Of a stretch of 64,000 bases of DNA, positions 26,129 through 34,513 are shown piece by piece. Position 1 is the first letter of the stretch; every line of letters starts with the position of its first letter. Origin of the DNA: a virus; the IMG/VR virus record IMGVR_UViG_3300044716_000844, positions 31,587-95,586 of that record; one strand, written 5' to 3'. The translations under genes were made by a program, and so were the position numbers. The notes under the pieces are model-generated. The model had not been told where the DNA came from. It did no database searches and saw only the letters and a list, made by a program, of their open reading frames with translations.

Positions 26129-27585
26129 TGGATTTAGTAACTGTTGAAAAAGTGAATGAGGTGTTTGTTCGTGTTCTAGCAGAACCTTCGTTGAAGATGG
26201 AAATGTCTGAGCACTTTACTTTTGAAGTGCCAGGAGCTAAGTTTATGCCTGCAGTCCGAAATAAAGTTTGGGACGGCAAAGTGCGTTTGTTAAATACCAT
26301 GACTGGATATATCTATGCGGGCTTGGTTCCATACATCAAAAAATTCTGTGACCAGCGCGGTTATGAATGTTCCGTATCAAAAGAGCTTGGTGAAACAGAA
26401 GCTGTACCAGATGATTACGGCTATGACTTAGCGCAACAAGTAGATGCTGCATTCGAAGTTCGTGATTACCAGAACGATGCTATTGTACATGCCATTCGTC
26501 AAAACCGTGCCTTGTTCTTATCACCAACAGCATCCGGTAAGTCATTCATCATCTACCTGATTATGGCTCACCATCTTATGCTTGATCGTAAAATTCTTAT
26601 TGTCGTCCCTACTACTTCACTAGTAGATCAAATGGCTTCAGATTTTGTTGAGTATAACAAAGGAAAGAAGCTAGACATCCATAAGATCCGTGGCGGTATG
26701 GAAAAGAACGTTGATGCAGAGATTACTATTACTACTTGGCAATCTGTCTATAAGATGCCTAAAACTTTCTTTGAAAAATTTGACGTAGTCTTTGGTGATG
26801 AAGCCCACAACTTTAAAGCAAAGTCTCTTACATCCATCCTTGAGAAGATGCCGCATGTGAAGTATCGTTACGGTCTCACTGGTACGCTCGATGGTACACA
26901 GACACACAAGCTTGTTCTTGAAGGTTTGTTTGGAACGGTGTTTACAGTAACGAAGACAAAGAAACTTATCGACGATAATGTTCTCTCTAGCTTTAAAATT
27001 AAAGCGCTAGTACTTAAATATCCAGATGATATTAAGAAAGCAAATAAGGGTAAGTCATATCAAGAAGAAATCGATTGGATAGTTCGAAATCAATCACGAA
27101 ACATGTTCATTCGAAATCTAGCTTGGAATCTTCCTGGTAACACACTTATTCTTTTCCAATATGTTGACAAACATGGCCAAGCTTTGTTCGATATGCTCAA
27201 TAAGTCTGAAGAGCATAGCGTGTACTTTGTTCACGGCGGCGTGAAAACCGATGAACGAGAAACCATACGCCATGATGTAAGAAAGACAAAAGGTAACATC
27301 ATTTGTGCTTCTTACGGTACGTTTTCTACAGGTATAAATATTCCAGAGTTGGACAACCTTATCTTTGCTTCTCCTTCTAAAGGTCGTATTCGAAATCTTC
27401 AGTCTATCGGACGAGTACTTCGTAAAGGCAAAGACAAATCATCTGCAGTACTATATGATGTAGTTGACGACTTACAGTGGAAGAATACTCAGAACTTTGC
27501 AGTTAAGCACTTCATGGAAAGAGTCAAGATCTATAGTGAAGAAGGTTTTGAATTTAAGATCTATAATGTAGATGTGAAAGGATAA
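26128..27585 (+). CDS. uvsW: UvsW helicase
   Basis: 485 aa superfamily 2 helicase (T4 UvsW: 503 aa). Walker A PTASGKS at 133-139, DEAH box at about 224-227, TGTLDGT motif III and the C-terminal SIGRVLRKG motif VI are all present. The N-terminal 100 residues form the UvsW DNA-binding domain (AKFMPAVRNKVWDGKVRLLN). It unwinds branched and R-loop structures and shifts replication from origin to recombination dependence. Start fixed by TAATG coupling to uvsY. Confidence 0.94.
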   Translation: MDLVTVEKVNEVFVRVLAEPSLKMEMSEHFTFEVPGAKFMPAVRNKVWDGKVRLLNTMTGYIYAGLVPYIKKFCDQRGYECSVSKELGETEAVPDDYGYDLAQQVDAAFEVRDYQNDAIVHAIRQNRALFLSPTASGKSFIIYLIMAHHLMLDRKILIVVPTTSLVDQMASDFVEYNKGKKLDIHKIRGGMEKNVDAEITITTWQSVYKMPKTFFEKFDVVFGDEAHNFKAKSLTSILEKMPHVKYRYGLTGTLDGTQTHKLVLEGLFGTVFTVTKTKKLIDDNVLSSFKIKALVLKYPDDIKKANKGKSYQEEIDWIVRNQSRNMFIRNLAWNLPGNTLILFQYVDKHGQALFDMLNKSEEHSVYFVHGGVKTDERETIRHDVRKTKGNIICASYGTFSTGINIPELDNLIFASPSKGRIRNLQSIGRVLRKGKDKSSAVLYDVVDDLQWKNTQNFAVKHFMERVKIYSEEGFEFKIYNVDVKG

Positions 27586-27587
27586 AC

Positions 27588-27953
27588 ATGAAAGATCAAG
27601 TTTTACACCACGTCAAGTTAAAGAACGGAGAAGATCTTCTTTCGTTTGTAAACTACAATGACAACCAAGTAGAGTTGCATGCTCCCATCTCAGTACAGAT
27701 CGATCCATCTCTTGGCATCTTCGCGAAGAGTTGGTTGTTACTTACCGAAGGGAACAGCGTAGTGATAGCTACAGACTTTGTAGTCTTTGCAAGCAAAGCT
27801 TCGAATAAAGCGGTTAACTACTACGAAGAATTCATGCACCGCATTAACGAAAGATCACAGATCAAACAGATGGAAGAAGACTCAGAATTTACTTCTGAGC
27901 TGGAAGAGCTCTTTGCAGCCTTAGTAGAATCCAAAACAGCTACTAAGAACTAA
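27588..27953 (+). CDS. Hypothetical protein, conserved beside uvsW (121 aa)
   Basis: Two bases after uvsW with AAGGATAAAC before ATG. The N-terminal 60 residues read as a small beta barrel (HHVKLKNGEDLLSFVNYNDN, VELHAPISVQIDP) reminiscent of Sm/LSM-like folds; the C-terminus is an acidic helix (EDSEFTSELEELFAALVES). No function is known to me. The operon position suggests a nucleic acid-linked role. Confidence 0.65.
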   Translation: MKDQVLHHVKLKNGEDLLSFVNYNDNQVELHAPISVQIDPSLGIFAKSWLLLTEGNSVVIATDFVVFASKASNKAVNYYEEFMHRINERSQIKQMEEDSEFTSELEELFAALVESKTATKN

Positions 27954-28027
27954 TATTTCAATACCATAAATTCATTATACCCACTTCTACGCAGATGTCA
28001 ACCAAAAAGTTGAACTGAAAAGACTTG

Positions 28028-28056
28028 TTGACATTTTTGTACAGATATGATATACT
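28028..28056 (+). promoter_or_regulatory. Early promoter for gp55-gp47-gp46
   Basis: TTGACA, 17 bp, TATACT, then AAAAGGAGGGAG before the gp55 ATG. The 130-bp gap 27954-28085 holds only this promoter. Confidence 0.88.
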
Positions 28057-28085
28057 TAGTCAATAACACATGAAAAGGAGGGAGA

Positions 28086-28646
28086 ATGACCCTTACACCG
28101 AGAAAAAAGCGGAACTATGTGAACAACGCAGAGTTCCTTGAAGCAATGATCAAGTACAAAAAGGCTGTACGAGAGGCAGAAGACAGTGGCGAAGAACCAC
28201 CTCGCATTCCAAACTACATTGGTGAATGCCTCTATCAAATTGCTAACAGATTAGCATATAAGCCAAACTTCATTAACTACACATACCGTGACGACATGAT
28301 CGCTGATGGTCTTGAAAATGCGATCATGTGTGTTAACAACTTTGATCCAGAGAAGTCGAGCAACCCATTTGCGTACTTCACTCAGGTCATTTGGTTCGCA
28401 TTCATCCGTCGTATTCATAAGGAAAAGAAGCAAACCTATATTCGCCATAAAGTTATGGAAAACTCCCTCATTTCTGATACTGCCTTTGAACGCGGTGTTG
28501 ATAGTGACTTCAATGCTGCTTCCATGCGAGAGATGACAAACGACCGCATGAATGACTTTGTTGAAAAGTATGAAGCCAACATTCAAAGCAAAAAGAAGCC
28601 ATCAGCAAAGAAAAAGGGTCTTGAGAAGTTTATGGGTGAAGAATGA
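28086..28646 (+). CDS. 55: Late sigma factor gp55
   Basis: 186 aa (T4 gp55: 185 aa). The core region YTYRDDMIADGLENAIMCVN then FDPEKSSNPFAYFTQVIWFA is the sigma region 2-like segment of gp55. It directs host RNA polymerase to TATAAATA promoters, of which many are seen in this window. The C-terminus KKGLEKFMGEE has an L-x-x-F-M pattern similar to the sliding-clamp-binding tail of T4 gp55; this is an inference. Overlaps gp47 by ATGA. Confidence 0.93.
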   Translation: MTLTPRKKRNYVNNAEFLEAMIKYKKAVREAEDSGEEPPRIPNYIGECLYQIANRLAYKPNFINYTYRDDMIADGLENAIMCVNNFDPEKSSNPFAYFTQVIWFAFIRRIHKEKKQTYIRHKVMENSLISDTAFERGVDSDFNAASMREMTNDRMNDFVEKYEANIQSKKKPSAKKKGLEKFMGEE

Positions 28647-29704
28647 AAGTAGCGGTTATTACTGACCAACACTTCGGAGTTCGAGGTGATAGTATCATAT
28701 TCCTCGATTACTACGAAAAATTCTATCGTGATGTATTCTTTCCTGCACTTGAAGCCCGTGGAATCGATACTGTTCTAGATCTTGGTGATACCTTCGATCG
28801 TCGTAAGTATGTTAACTTTGTTACGCTTCGCCGTGCTAAACAGATGTACTTCACACCACTCAAGGAGCGTGGCATCACCGTTCATTCAGTAGTAGGTAAC
28901 CACACTACCTATTTTAAGAATACGAACGAGATCAACACAATGGAACTACTACTCAAGGAGTATGACAACTATCATGTTTACACTCATGAGCCCGTTACTG
29001 TTACTCTTGGAAGTTGCGATATTCTGTTATCGCCTTGGATCTGCCCCAGCAACGCAGAAGTTTCTTTCAAAACTTTTAAGGAAACGACAGCAAAAATAGT
29101 AATGGGTCACTTTGAGTTTGCTGGATTCGAGATGATGAAAGGTCAAGTATCTGATCATGGTCTAGAACGTAGCGAATTCAAGAAGTTCCTTGCAGTATAC
29201 TCAGGCCACTATCACCACCCGTCAAGCCACGAGAACATCACATACCTTGGTGCTCCATATGAGATGACCTGGACTGACTACGCAGGTAAGCGTGGATTCC
29301 ACATCTTCGACACTGAGACCCTTGAGATGGAGTTCATTGCTAATCCGTTCTCTATCTTCCACAAACTGGATTATGATGATGCTGACCTCACTGTAGAAGA
29401 TATTGAGTCTCTTGATGTTTCTATGTTGACATCTGCCTACGTTAAGGTTATAGTTAAGAAGAAGAACAATCCATACATCTTCGACTTGTTTATAGACAAG
29501 TTACAATCTGCAGGTGCAGCTGACATCAAGGTAGTCGAAGACCATTTGAACTTCGACATCATAGATGAAGGTGAACTCGTGGATGAAGCACAGGATACTT
29601 TGTCTCTACTTCGTGTGTATGTAGATAGTCTAGAAGTCAAAACAAACAAAGAACGAATCAATACGTTTTTGCGTGATCTTTACCAGGAAGCAGTGAGTCT
29701 TTAA
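28643..29704 (+). CDS. 47: Recombination nuclease gp47 (Mre11-like)
   Basis: 353 aa (T4 gp47: 339 aa). Metallophosphoesterase motifs are clear: DQHFG at residues 8-12, GDTFDRR, GNHTTY, GHFEF and SGHYHHP. With gp46 it forms the SbcCD/Mre11-Rad50 type complex that resects dsDNA ends for recombination-dependent replication. Starts inside the gp55 stop (ATGA) and overlaps gp46 by one base. Confidence 0.95.
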   Translation: MKVAVITDQHFGVRGDSIIFLDYYEKFYRDVFFPALEARGIDTVLDLGDTFDRRKYVNFVTLRRAKQMYFTPLKERGITVHSVVGNHTTYFKNTNEINTMELLLKEYDNYHVYTHEPVTVTLGSCDILLSPWICPSNAEVSFKTFKETTAKIVMGHFEFAGFEMMKGQVSDHGLERSEFKKFLAVYSGHYHHPSSHENITYLGAPYEMTWTDYAGKRGFHIFDTETLEMEFIANPFSIFHKLDYDDADLTVEDIESLDVSMLTSAYVKVIVKKKNNPYIFDLFIDKLQSAGAADIKVVEDHLNFDIIDEGELVDEAQDTLSLLRVYVDSLEVKTNKERINTFLRDLYQEAVSL

Positions 29705-31413
29705 TGTTAACATTTACCCAAGTAAAATATAAAAACATTCTGTCGACAGGTAATGCTTGGACTACTATTGAGCTTAACCGTAACAAAAGTACTTTGATCG
29801 TCGGCGAGAATGGTGCAGGAAAGTCGACCATTCTCGATGCAATTTCATTTGCGTTGTATGGTAAAGCGTTTCGTAAGATTAACAAACCACAGCTCATGAA
29901 CTCTATCAACCAGAGAGATCTTTCAGTTGAAGTTTACTTTCAATCGAACGGCGCTGAGTTTGTTATCAAGCGGGGTATGAAGCCAAATCTCTTTGAGATC
30001 TGGAAGAACGGCGAGTTACTCAACCAAGATGCTTCTGCTCGTGACTACCAAGCTTATCTTGAAGATAGCATTCTCAAGATGAACTACAAGTCATTCGGTC
30101 AAGTTGTCGTTCTTGGCAGTTCCACCTTTGTCCCATTCATGCAACTTCCGGCTCAACACCGTCGTGAAGTGATCGAAGACCTTCTTGATATTCAGATCTT
30201 CAGCACAATGAATAACCTTCTCAAAGAAAAGGTGAACACAAACAAATCTGACCTGGTGCAGATCAAATACGATGTTGATCTTGTAAAGACGAAGATTGAT
30301 TCTGCGAAGGAACACAACGAGTCTATTCGTAAGCTGAAAGAAAGCGAAGTGTCTCGTATTAAGACGAAGATGCAAGAACGCTTCGAGTTTATTGACGGCG
30401 AAGAAAGCAGAGCTGAAGAACTTGAAGAGCAGATAACCGCTCTCATCGGAACAATCTCTGATAAAGCTGAAGCATCTAGCAAACTTCAGCAGTTTAAGAC
30501 TCTCAGAGGCGATCTGAATACGAAGCTTGGTACTCTTCATAAAGACGTCAAGTTCTATCATGCGCATGACAATTGTCCAACATGCCGGCAAGGAATCGAG
30601 CACGACTTTAAAGCATCAACCATCAACGAGAAGTCTGGAAAAATTTCTGAGATCGAAAACGCCATTCTAGTTCTTGATGACAAAGCAGCGAAAGTCGAAG
30701 AACGGTTGTCCAATATTGCTAATACTGAGACTGAAATACATAAACTCAGTCTCGCAAGGAATGAGCATACCGCGAACATACGAATCGCAAAGTCAACGAT
30801 TGTTGGACTTAAAAAAGAACTCGATGAAGCAGAAAAGAACGTTGCTGAAATCGATACAAGTAAGATCGTTGGATACAAGGAAGAGCTAAAAATTCTTATG
30901 GATAAGGCGAAAGACCTTTCTGAAGACAAAGAGACTCTTGCTGTGGTTGGGTCTATGCTAAAAGACGGCGGTATCAAGACTCGTATCATCAAGCAGTACG
31001 TTCCTATCATGAATAAGCTGATCAATAAATATCTCGCAGCAATGGAGTTCTTTGTTGACTTTCAGCTCGATGAAAGCTTTAACGAGAAGATCTTGTCTCG
31101 TTTCCGCGATGAGTTCTCCTATGCTTCTTTTAGTGAAGGTGAAAAGCTTCGTATTGACTTGGCTTTGATGTTTACGTGGCGTGCAGTATCTAAGCTTCGT
31201 AACTCAGTGACTACAAATCTGTTGATTATGGACGAAGTTCTCGACGGTTCTCTTGACCAAGCTGGTACCGATGAGTTCCTAAAGATCGTCAACGAGATTA
31301 CTGCTGACTCGAACGTCTTCATCATCAGCCACAAAGGCGACTCTCTTCACGATAAGTTTGATCATGTGATTAAGTTTGAAAAGAAAAAGAACTTTAGCCA
31401 GATAGCAGCATGA
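29704..31413 (+). CDS. 46: Recombination ATPase gp46 (Rad50-like)
   Basis: 569 aa (T4 gp46: 560 aa). Walker A GENGAGKS at 34-41, zinc-hook CPTC at 291-294 between two coiled-coil arms, ABC signature FSEGEKLRIDLAL and Walker B LLIMDEVLDGS near the C-terminus. Partner of gp47 in end resection. The long arms between residues about 170 and 420 are charged heptads. Confidence 0.95.
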   Translation: MLTFTQVKYKNILSTGNAWTTIELNRNKSTLIVGENGAGKSTILDAISFALYGKAFRKINKPQLMNSINQRDLSVEVYFQSNGAEFVIKRGMKPNLFEIWKNGELLNQDASARDYQAYLEDSILKMNYKSFGQVVVLGSSTFVPFMQLPAQHRREVIEDLLDIQIFSTMNNLLKEKVNTNKSDLVQIKYDVDLVKTKIDSAKEHNESIRKLKESEVSRIKTKMQERFEFIDGEESRAEELEEQITALIGTISDKAEASSKLQQFKTLRGDLNTKLGTLHKDVKFYHAHDNCPTCRQGIEHDFKASTINEKSGKISEIENAILVLDDKAAKVEERLSNIANTETEIHKLSLARNEHTANIRIAKSTIVGLKKELDEAEKNVAEIDTSKIVGYKEELKILMDKAKDLSEDKETLAVVGSMLKDGGIKTRIIKQYVPIMNKLINKYLAAMEFFVDFQLDESFNEKILSRFRDEFSYASFSEGEKLRIDLALMFTWRAVSKLRNSVTTNLLIMDEVLDGSLDQAGTDEFLKIVNEITADSNVFIISHKGDSLHDKFDHVIKFEKKKNFSQIAA

Positions 31414-31420
31414 GGGTAGC

Positions 31421-31570
31421 ATGTCGAGGAAACATCTTGAAGAAGAACTCAAAAAAATCGCAGATCGTATTATAGTCCTCGAATCTGAGAAGGTAGATGA
31501 GAAATATATTAAGCCGCTTTATACTGAGCGGTCAAAAATGATTCAAAAGTGGTGGGAGATTGATGAATAG
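31421..31570 (+). CDS. Small helical protein (49 aa)
   Basis: ATG 31421 is seven bases after the gp46 stop, with GAGGGTAGC upstream. The product (start MSRKHLEEELKKIADRIIV) is a charged single helix or coiled coil and ends WWEIDE, overlapping the next gene by 8 bp. Tight packing supports a real gene; the function is unknown. Confidence 0.55.
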   Translation: MSRKHLEEELKKIADRIIVLESEKVDEKYIKPLYTERSKMIQKWWEIDE

Positions 31571-32264
31571 ATTTATTTTTGATGTTGATGGTACACTTAC
31601 ACCATCTCGTGATGTGATTGACCCTATCTTTAAGACTTGGTTTCTACGATTTTGTTCGAACAACCCAGTCTATATCGTAACCGGAAGCGATAAGGCAAAG
31701 ACTATTGAGCAAATCGGGCAAGACGTATGGGACGCTTGTGCTCGAGTGTATCAATGTTCAGGTAACGATGTATGGGAAAACGGTGAAAGCATTCGAGTTA
31801 ACTCGTTTGAACCTACGGACGACATGAACAAGTTCTTCTCAATTTGGCTTAACTTAAGTAACTACAAGATAAGAACTGGACAACATGTAGATGTACGTCC
31901 AGGTCTGATTAACTTCAGTATCATCGGCCGCGGAGCCACAAAGGGCGAACGAGCCGATTATGTAAAATACGATGAAGAGAACGGTGATCGCCGTACTATC
32001 GCTGAAGCATTCAATAACTACTTTAGACCTGGTTACGTTGCTCAGGTGGCTGGTGAGACGGGTATCGATATTATGAGAGCCGGAGAAGATAAGTCACAGA
32101 TCATTCGTGACTTTACTTCAGGCGATAGACTACACTTCTTTGGTGATAAGATTATGCCTGGCGGTAATGATTACACCCTTGCGGCTGAAGTAATTAAAAG
32201 AAGTGGAAGTGTTTATAGTGTAAGAGATTGGAGAGAGACATGGCAGCACCTGAAAAGATCATAG
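31563..32264 (+). CDS. HAD phosphatase, phosphomannomutase-like
   Basis: 233 aa, start ATG 31563 after GGGAGATTG. HAD motif I DVDGT with nucleophile D7 and acid D9, TG(S) motif II (IVTGSD), and motif IV FGDKIMPGGNDY, plus RPGLINFSIIGRGA, which closely recalls eukaryotic-type phosphomannomutases (HAD IIB). It could convert mannose/glucose-6-phosphate to the 1-phosphate or act as a phosphatase. It overlaps the cytidylyltransferase gene by 25 bp, pointing to a shared sugar-nucleotide or polyol pathway. Confidence 0.75.
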   Translation: MNRFIFDVDGTLTPSRDVIDPIFKTWFLRFCSNNPVYIVTGSDKAKTIEQIGQDVWDACARVYQCSGNDVWENGESIRVNSFEPTDDMNKFFSIWLNLSNYKIRTGQHVDVRPGLINFSIIGRGATKGERADYVKYDEENGDRRTIAEAFNNYFRPGYVAQVAGETGIDIMRAGEDKSQIIRDFTSGDRLHFFGDKIMPGGNDYTLAAEVIKRSGSVYSVRDWRETWQHLKRS

Positions 32265-32683
32265 GATTTACTGCATCAACGTTTGACCTTCTTCATGCTG
32301 GTCATATCTCAATGCTGCGTGAAGCAAAAGAGCACTGTACCTATCTTATCGCTGCTTTGCAGGTAGATCCGTCTATCGACCGCAAAGAGAAGAACAAACC
32401 GGTTCAAACACTCGTAGAACGATACGTACAATTGTCTGCAGTGAAGTATGTAGATGAGATTGTGTGCTATGTGACTGAGCAAGATCTTGTTGACATTCTG
32501 CAGATGTATGATATAAATGTAAGGATACTTGGTGACGAGTACAAAGACAAAGACTTCACGGGTAAAGATGTGTGTCAAGCCCGAGGTATTGATTTGTACT
32601 TTAACAAGCGAGACCATCGCTTCAGTAGTTCTGGTCTACGTAAACGAATTTATGATATGGAGAAACTAAAAGATGTCAACTAA
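32240..32683 (+). CDS. Cytidylyltransferase (glycerol-3-P/TagD-like)
   Basis: 147 aa from ATG 32240, preceded by TTGGAGAGAGAC. The nucleotidyltransferase signature is complete: HAGH at 19-22 in STFDLLHAGHISML, and the closing RFSSSGLRKRI. Members of this family make CDP-glycerol or CDP-polyols from CTP. Substrate is unknown; adjacent to the HAD gene. An early-type promoter for the next gene lies within it (32490-32517). Confidence 0.8.
   Translation: MAAPEKIIGFTASTFDLLHAGHISMLREAKEHCTYLIAALQVDPSIDRKEKNKPVQTLVERYVQLSAVKYVDEIVCYVTEQDLVDILQMYDINVRILGDEYKDKDFTGKDVCQARGIDLYFNKRDHRFSSSGLRKRIYDMEKLKDVN
32490..32517 (+). promoter_or_regulatory. Early promoter inside cytidylyltransferase gene
   Basis: TTGACA, 16 bp, TATAAA; 155 bp before the pyrophosphohydrolase gene. 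Intragenic, so moderate confidence. Confidence 0.5.
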
Positions 32684-33095
32684 CTGGGTACAGGATATTA
32701 ACGACATGCATGCTAAGTTCGGCGTGCATAAGTGGGTAGGACAAAAGCTTACTGAAGGTGACATTGAGTCTCTTCGTAAATTCATGCAGTTTCGTATTGA
32801 CTTTCTCAAAGAAGAGTTGGCTGAAACTGAAAAAGCTTTTGGTACCTATGACGCAGAAGAGATCGTCGATGGTCTCATCGATCTTTGTGTTGTGGCTATC
32901 GGTACACTTGATGCTTTTGGTATCGACGCCCACAAAGCTTGGGATGCAGTTCATTCAGCAAACATGAGCAAGGAACCAGGTGTGAAACCTTCACGACCCA
33001 ATCCGCTTGGGCTACCTGATCTGATCAAGCCTGAAGGGTGGACTGCTCCTTCTCATGAAGGTAATCACTCGATCATGGGAATTTTGCACAAATAA
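32673..33095 (+). CDS. All-alpha NTP pyrophosphohydrolase (MazG/HisE-like)
   Basis: 140 aa. FLKEELAETEKAF and EEIVDGLIDLCVVAIG are the metal-binding EExxE and ExxD helices of the all-alpha NTP-PPase superfamily; WDAVHSANMSK is the usual closing motif. These enzymes cleave (d)NTPs to (d)NMP and PPi. In T4 the dCTPase gp56, which belongs to this fold, removes dCTP so that hydroxymethyl-dCTP is used instead. A similar house-cleaning role is plausible here given the nearby modification genes, but specificity cannot be read from the sequence. Confidence 0.82.
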   Translation: MSTNWVQDINDMHAKFGVHKWVGQKLTEGDIESLRKFMQFRIDFLKEELAETEKAFGTYDAEEIVDGLIDLCVVAIGTLDAFGIDAHKAWDAVHSANMSKEPGVKPSRPNPLGLPDLIKPEGWTAPSHEGNHSIMGILHK

Positions 33096-33108
33096 TGCAT
33101 TTTAGGGG

Positions 33109-33137
33109 TTGACATCTGAGGAGATGTAGTTTATAGG
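33109..33137 (+). promoter_or_regulatory. Early promoter with palindromic spacer
   Basis: TTGACA, 17 bp, TATAGG. A perfect palindrome ACATCT-GAGG-AGATGT (33112-33127) overlaps the -35 hexamer and spacer, so an operator is possible. Confidence 0.65.
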
Positions 33138-33164
33138 TATACTCTAACGTGAAAAGGAAATCAC

Positions 33165-33509
33165 ATGTCCTATACCTACACTCCCACCAATCGTTTTTTC
33201 ATCGACAACCACTACAACCCCGAACTCGACACTGACAAAACTCCTTTCACATCTCAACAAATTCTTGACTACATCACATCCATCGACCACCAAACGGCTG
33301 AGATTAACGGAAATATCGTCATCGCGGAATATACTATCGACGGAAAATACAAATATCCTGTCATCGCATTCCCTCACGACATTTGGACTCCTACCGGAAA
33401 AATCAAAAAATCTTTCAAACAATCTTTGGAACCCATACCCTATAACGACGATTACACTCCCACAAATCTTTGGCCACAACCTTACGACAAAAAAAGTGAA
33501 AAAATGTGA
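33165..33509 (+). CDS. Hypothetical early protein (114 aa)
   Basis: Preceded by its own promoter and GAAAAGGAAATCAC. The product is rich in Tyr, Pro, Asn and Thr (MSYTYTPTNRFFIDNHYNP), ends in basic residues, and resembles no family I know. Codons are unusually C-rich (AAC, ATC, CTC, CCT), unlike its neighbours, suggesting recent arrival. Single-gene early unit; possibly a host-takeover protein. Confidence 0.6.
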   Translation: MSYTYTPTNRFFIDNHYNPELDTDKTPFTSQQILDYITSIDHQTAEINGNIVIAEYTIDGKYKYPVIAFPHDIWTPTGKIKKSFKQSLEPIPYNDDYTPTNLWPQPYDKKSEKM

Positions 33510-33517
33510 AAAAAGTG

Positions 33518-33557
33518 CGCTCAGCCAGTTGACATTGGCTGAGCGATGTACTATATT
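33518..33557 (+). promoter_or_regulatory. Early promoter with -35 in hairpin loop
   Basis: TTGACA (33529-33534), 17 bp, TATATT. A perfect 10-bp inverted repeat CGCTCAGCCA/TGGCTGAGCG (33518-33527, 33536-33545) has the -35 hexamer as its 8-nt loop. No T-run follows, so a simple terminator is unlikely. Confidence 0.8.
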
Positions 33558-33591
33558 CATATAGTAAGGCAAAACAAAGAAGGTAGAGAAA

Positions 33592-33954
33592 ATGACCAAG
33601 TTCGCAAAATTCGATCGTAAGAACCTCACTGCCCTTCGCGCTGAAATGAGCGCTCTACTGAGCAAGTACGGTGTTGACTCGAACCTCGAGTTTTATGTCG
33701 GTGATATGAAATTTAGCGAAGCTGAAGTTGAGATCAAAGTGAAAGCGAAAGTTACCGGTGCAAAGACTCTCACTAACGTGATCCTTGAGTCTCGTGCTGC
33801 TGCTCTCGGTTTGAAGATCAAAAACAAATTTGGTGACGAGCTTGTAGACTACAACACTCGTGCCCACAAGATGCCCTTCGTGTATATCAATGCTGCTGAC
33901 GGTAAGCGTTACAAGTGCGACGAACGTATGGCAAAAATGCGCTTCGCAGCTTAA
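33592..33954 (+). CDS. Hypothetical early protein (120 aa)
   Basis: Own promoter and GAAGGTAGAGAAA leader. Begins MTKFAKFDRKNLTALRAEMS and has an alternating helix-strand pattern (KFSEAEVEIKVKAKV). Similar small proteins occur in early regions of other phages, but I know no function. Lys-rich and soluble. Confidence 0.65.
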   Translation: MTKFAKFDRKNLTALRAEMSALLSKYGVDSNLEFYVGDMKFSEAEVEIKVKAKVTGAKTLTNVILESRAAALGLKIKNKFGDELVDYNTRAHKMPFVYINAADGKRYKCDERMAKMRFAA

Positions 33955-33962
33955 TTTGTGAA

Positions 33963-33999
33963 AAGAGGGGTTGACATTCTTCTCCTCTTGACTTATATC
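33963..33999 (+). promoter_or_regulatory. Early promoter with imperfect dyad
   Basis: TTGACA (33971-33976), 17 bp, TATATC. AAGAGG (33963-33968) and CCTCTT (33984-33989) flank the -35 hexamer. Confidence 0.8.
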
Positions 34000-34028
34000 T
34001 AACTGGTAACCAACAGAAAGAGAATATC

Positions 34029-34262
34029 ATGACTCGCACTACCAACTACGTTATGACAGTCGATCTTGAAAACGGTAAAGCCAATGACGATCTTTTGACT
34101 CTCGTTCGTACTCTCATCCGTCTTGAGAACAAGTATACCGGCTCTAAAAAGTATGTGAAGCTGCAGGGTCGTGGCCCTCGTCTCGGCAATCGGCGGTATA
34201 ACCAATCGCTTCCTTTGCCTCTTGCAAAAACCGCTGACGTTTACATTTACGAACGGAACTAA
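34029..34262 (+). CDS. Hypothetical early protein (77 aa)
   Basis: Follows its promoter with AGAAAGAGAATATC before ATG. Basic second half (KYVKLQGRGPRLGNRRYN) could contact nucleic acid. First of three packed genes (next ATG 2 bp after the stop). No family recognised. Confidence 0.6.
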   Translation: MTRTTNYVMTVDLENGKANDDLLTLVRTLIRLENKYTGSKKYVKLQGRGPRLGNRRYNQSLPLPLAKTADVYIYERN

Positions 34263-34264
34263 TC

Positions 34265-34513
34265 ATGGCTACCTTTGATCTTGACGTTCTTCGTGGTCTC
34301 GAAAATCTTTCGCTTGACGAGGCTAAAACTATTTCAATCGACATCATCAAAACCAGTAAGACAAAGCCTGCTGTCATGAATCGATTGGTTAATGACCTCA
34401 CGAAAGCCCCTACCCCGAAAGAAGTCTCACGCATTATGTGGCAGACTTACATGTCTGGAACCGGCTTTGGAACACTCAACTCAGCTTGGAAAAAGCATTA
34501 TAAAAGTGTATAA
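34265..34513 (+). CDS. Hypothetical early protein (82 aa)
   Basis: Starts 2 bp after the preceding stop and overlaps the next gene through TAATG. Mostly helical (LDVLRGLENLSLDEAKTISI). The end SGTGFGTLNSAWKKHYKSV resembles short phage early proteins, but no function is known to me. Confidence 0.6.
   Translation: MATFDLDVLRGLENLSLDEAKTISIDIIKTSKTKPAVMNRLVNDLTKAPTPKEVSRIMWQTYMSGTGFGTLNSAWKKHYKSV

Noticed and set aside
31020-31035. CAATAAATA in gp46 and AATAAATA at 41896 and 58799 as late promoters
   Set aside because: They differ from the octamer at the first base and lie inside genes or directly before a terminator.
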